A DNA stretch of 64,000 nucleotides from Burkholderiales bacterium (GTDB lineage Bacteria; Pseudomonadota; Gammaproteobacteria; Burkholderiales; Burkholderiaceae_C). Location of the stretch: positions 124,001 to 188,000 of the forward strand of contig JAIOOS010000029.1 in NCBI GenBank assembly GCA_021414305.1. The letters are read 5' to 3'. This document shows positions 62,232-64,000 of the stretch, one piece after another. A program made the translations under genes and the position numbers. The notes under the pieces are model-generated. The model made no database searches, was not told the origin of the DNA, and worked only from the letters and a program-made list of their open reading frames with translations. Each line of letters starts with the position of its first letter. The first letter of the stretch is position 1.

Positions 62232-64000
62232 TCAGCGCGCCGCGCTCGCCGCGCTGGCCGCGGCGGGGGGCGTGCGAACGTTCTTCGCGACCGGCGTCGC
62301 CGTGCCGATCTTGCCGCTGGTCGGCACCAGTGCAGCGCACTGCGCCGCGGTCTGCTTGGCCGCATCCCGCGCCCCCGGGTCGACGAAGGGGATCACTGCC
62401 GCCAGGGGGCCGATCAGGACGCCGAGCAGCGTGGCCGCCGCCGTCTTGCCCGCCAGCTTCTTCACGTCGACCGAGACCTTGGGCTCGCCGAGGGTGCCGC
62501 GCACGAGGATCGGCGTGCGCAAGGTCAACGGGCTGAAGTCCTTCGGCGAGACGACCGCGCGCAGGTCCAGCGTTTCGCTCTTGAGCGATACGCTGCCGTC
62601 GATGAAGATCGTCGAATCGGGAGTGTTCAGGACGAACACCTTGGGCGTGGCCAGGCCGCCGGCAACGTCGAGATCGACCACGTTGCAGAGGATCGGCAGC
62701 GACTTGTCGGCGGTCAGCTTCAGGCCCAGCGCCTGGGCGACGTCGAGACCGAGCAACTCGACGACCATGTGCGAGATCGTCGCCTCGCGCACGTGCATGC
62801 GGATGTCGCCATTGAGGCTGGCGAGGATTTCCGCCGTCGAGCGGCCCGCGCCCTTGACCTGCAGCAGCGCGTCGAGCTTGCCGGAAACATAAGGCGGCGC
62901 GTCCGCGGCCGACCGCTTGACCCGCAGCCAGTGCGCGAGGTCGACGCCGAGGGCGCGCAGGTCCGCGGTCCACAGCGCCTTGTCGGTGCGGCCGTCGAGC
63001 TGGAGGAAGCCGACCACGCGACCCTGGGCGGTTCGGCCCTCGAAATCGGCGATCGTCAGCACGCCGTCGGCGAGCAGCAGATGGCCGCGCACCGGACGCA
63101 GGGGCTCGATCAGGGTCGTGCCCGGATCGAACATCGCGATGTCGATCAGGACGTCGGCGTCCATCGCGCGCAGCGACGGCAGGTCGAACTTGCGGTCGGG
63201 AATGACGCGCTCGCTCGAGGCGGCCTTGGCGCCCGCGGCCGCGGCATCGCCGCTCGCCGGCGCGCCGACCACCGGCCCCAGGTCGGCCAGCACCAGGCGC
63301 GAGCCCGTGAGCTTGCCAGCCAGCAGCGGCACCTTGCGCCGGCTGTCGTAGGTGAATTCGCCACCGAGGCGGCTGCTGCCTATCGTCGCTTCGTCGAAGG
63401 TCGCCTTCCAGATGCCGCCGTCCTTCGCCACGTTGCCCCGTGCCTTGACCTCCGGCGTGGTCGGCAGGGTGATGCCGAGCGGGTCGCCGATCGCGGCAAG
63501 CGATGCCCCCGAGACCACGAAGCGGCCCTGCAAGCCGGCGAAGTGCATCGGATCGGTCGTGCGGCCGTCGAACGTGAGCCGGGCGCGGCCGACGCTGGCG
63601 ATCAGGTGCAGCGGCTGGGCCGTCGCCTCCTTGCCTTCGGCCAGCAGACCGAGAACGCCGGCGGTGCCGAGCTCGATGCGCACCGGCAGCTTTCGGTACT
63701 GGCCGGTGGCGTTCAGGCGCAGGCCGCGCTCGCCGGGTGCGAGCGCCACCGCCGAGGCCGCAGCCGCCGCGCCGCTGGCCGCGTTGCCGGCGCGCACGGA
63801 GATGCCGCTCGGCGCCGAAGCCGCGCTCGCTGCGTCACCGGTCGCCGGCGCCGGCGTGCTGCCGTCGTTGAGGGCGAAGTTCGCGTCGATCGCGGCCGGC
63901 AGGAGCTCGTCGCGGTAGGTGAGGTGGCCCTGGCCGACGCGCAGCTTGCCGAACCGCGGCAGGGCCTGCGGCGCCTCGCTGGTGTCGGCCTTGGCCTTCT
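62232..64000 (-). CDS. AsmA family protein (5' end cut by window)
   Basis: About 589 residues of the C-terminal part are visible; the start lies beyond the right edge. The sequence is beta-rich with an AsmA/YhjG-type core: LTFDGRTTDPMHFAGLQGRF, GRVVGFLQLDGRTDKALWTA, GGLATPKVFVLNTPDSTIFI and LRTPILVRGTLGEPKVSVDV. The AsmA-like family forms periplasmic bridges for lipid transport between membranes. The C-terminal segment PLAAVIPFVDPGARDA is typical, followed by an Ala-rich tail. Near a pqi system, which fits an envelope lipid role. Confidence 0.88.
   Translation of the reverse strand, partial: KAKADTSEAPQALPRFGKLRVGQGHLTYRDELLPAAIDANFALNDGSTPAPATGDAASAASAPSGISVRAGNAASGAAAAASAVALAPGERGLRLNATGQYRKLPVRIELGTAGVLGLLAEGKEATAQPLHLIASVGRARLTFDGRTTDPMHFAGLQGRFVVSGASLAAIGDPLGITLPTTPEVKARGNVAKDGGIWKATFDEATIGSSRLGGEFTYDSRRKVPLLAGKLTGSRLVLADLGPVVGAPASGDAAAAGAKAASSERVIPDRKFDLPSLRAMDADVLIDIAMFDPGTTLIEPLRPVRGHLLLADGVLTIADFEGRTAQGRVVGFLQLDGRTDKALWTADLRALGVDLAHWLRVKRSAADAPPYVSGKLDALLQVKGAGRSTAEILASLNGDIRMHVREATISHMVVELLGLDVAQALGLKLTADKSLPILCNVVDLDVAGGLATPKVFVLNTPDSTIFIDGSVSLKSETLDLRAVVSPKDFSPLTLRTPILVRGTLGEPKVSVDVKKLAGKTAAATLLGVLIGPLAAVIPFVDPGARDAAKQTAAQCAALVPTSGKIGTATPVAKNVRTPPAAASAASAAR

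Overview
The window is chromosomal DNA from a high-GC, PHA-producing betaproteobacterium, most probably in Burkholderiales (Rubrivivax/Leptothrix/Comamonadaceae-like). This rests on the phaC-phaA-phaB order, the aceE / lipoyl-E2 / lipoyl-E3 operon facing a FixL/FixJ-like pair plus folD, the pgeF-maiA-FAA-hydrolase neighbourhood, and GC-biased codon use. The genus is an inference. I recognise no rRNA, tRNA, CRISPR array, prophage or insertion sequence. Coding density is very high, no gap exceeds about 220 bases, and most operon partners overlap by ATGA, GTGA or TTGA.

Layout: 1-1921 holds a truncated DUF1624-type acyltransferase, a small membrane protein and a divergent MmyB-type XRE regulator. 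1925-5089 (minus) is a compact type III polyketide cluster (PKS, methyltransferase, FAD oxidoreductase). 5305-8242 holds a secreted M43-like metalloprotease, an amidohydrolase and an alpha/beta hydrolase. 8255-17070 carries housekeeping genes purL, map, glnD and mnmH. 17054-19898 has a ZU5-type lipoprotein and a peroxiredoxin-glutaredoxin fusion. 19951-23533 is phaCAB. 23580-26539 has a small membrane protein, pgeF, maiA, an FAA-family hydrolase and a Nudix hydrolase. 26550-32819 is the pyruvate dehydrogenase operon, divergent from a PAS sensor kinase, LuxR-type regulator and folD (32962-36982). 37064-40347 has a glutaredoxin-like protein, an MFS transporter and rmuC. 40403-44624 has a fused osmolyte-type ABC binding protein/permease, a lone receiver, a NarL-type regulator and a CHASE3 kinase. 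44800-46174 is a DUF883/YqjE-like envelope cluster ending in a strong terminator. 46380-55302 is a small membrane ORF and a 2872-residue cyclic beta-1,2-glucan synthase. 55464-56624 has DUF1328, ferritin-like and BON genes. 56759-60342 is a pqiA-pqiA-pqiB-pqiC lipid transport operon. 60426-62228 holds small unknown genes and a transglutaminase-like protein. The right edge cuts an AsmA-family gene.

Two patterns cut across the gene list. First, six genes (DUF1624, XRE, map, phaC, the PAS kinase, rmuC) have a -10-like hexamer ending exactly 6 nt before the start codon, which predicts leaderless transcripts. Second, REP/BIME-like palindromes lie in frame inside purL and inside the lipoyl-domain linkers of the pyruvate dehydrogenase E2 and E3 genes, where they are translated as Pro/Ala/Gly/Glu-rich linker peptides.

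The right half looks like an envelope and osmotic/general stress island: osmolyte transporter fusion, YqjD-like proteins, periplasmic glucan synthesis, DUF1328, ferritin-like, BON and Pqi genes. The least described elements are the small ORF in front of the glucan synthase, the overlapping small-gene pair at 60426-60916, and the three-gene polyketide cluster. All functions are read from sequence motifs; no database search was possible.
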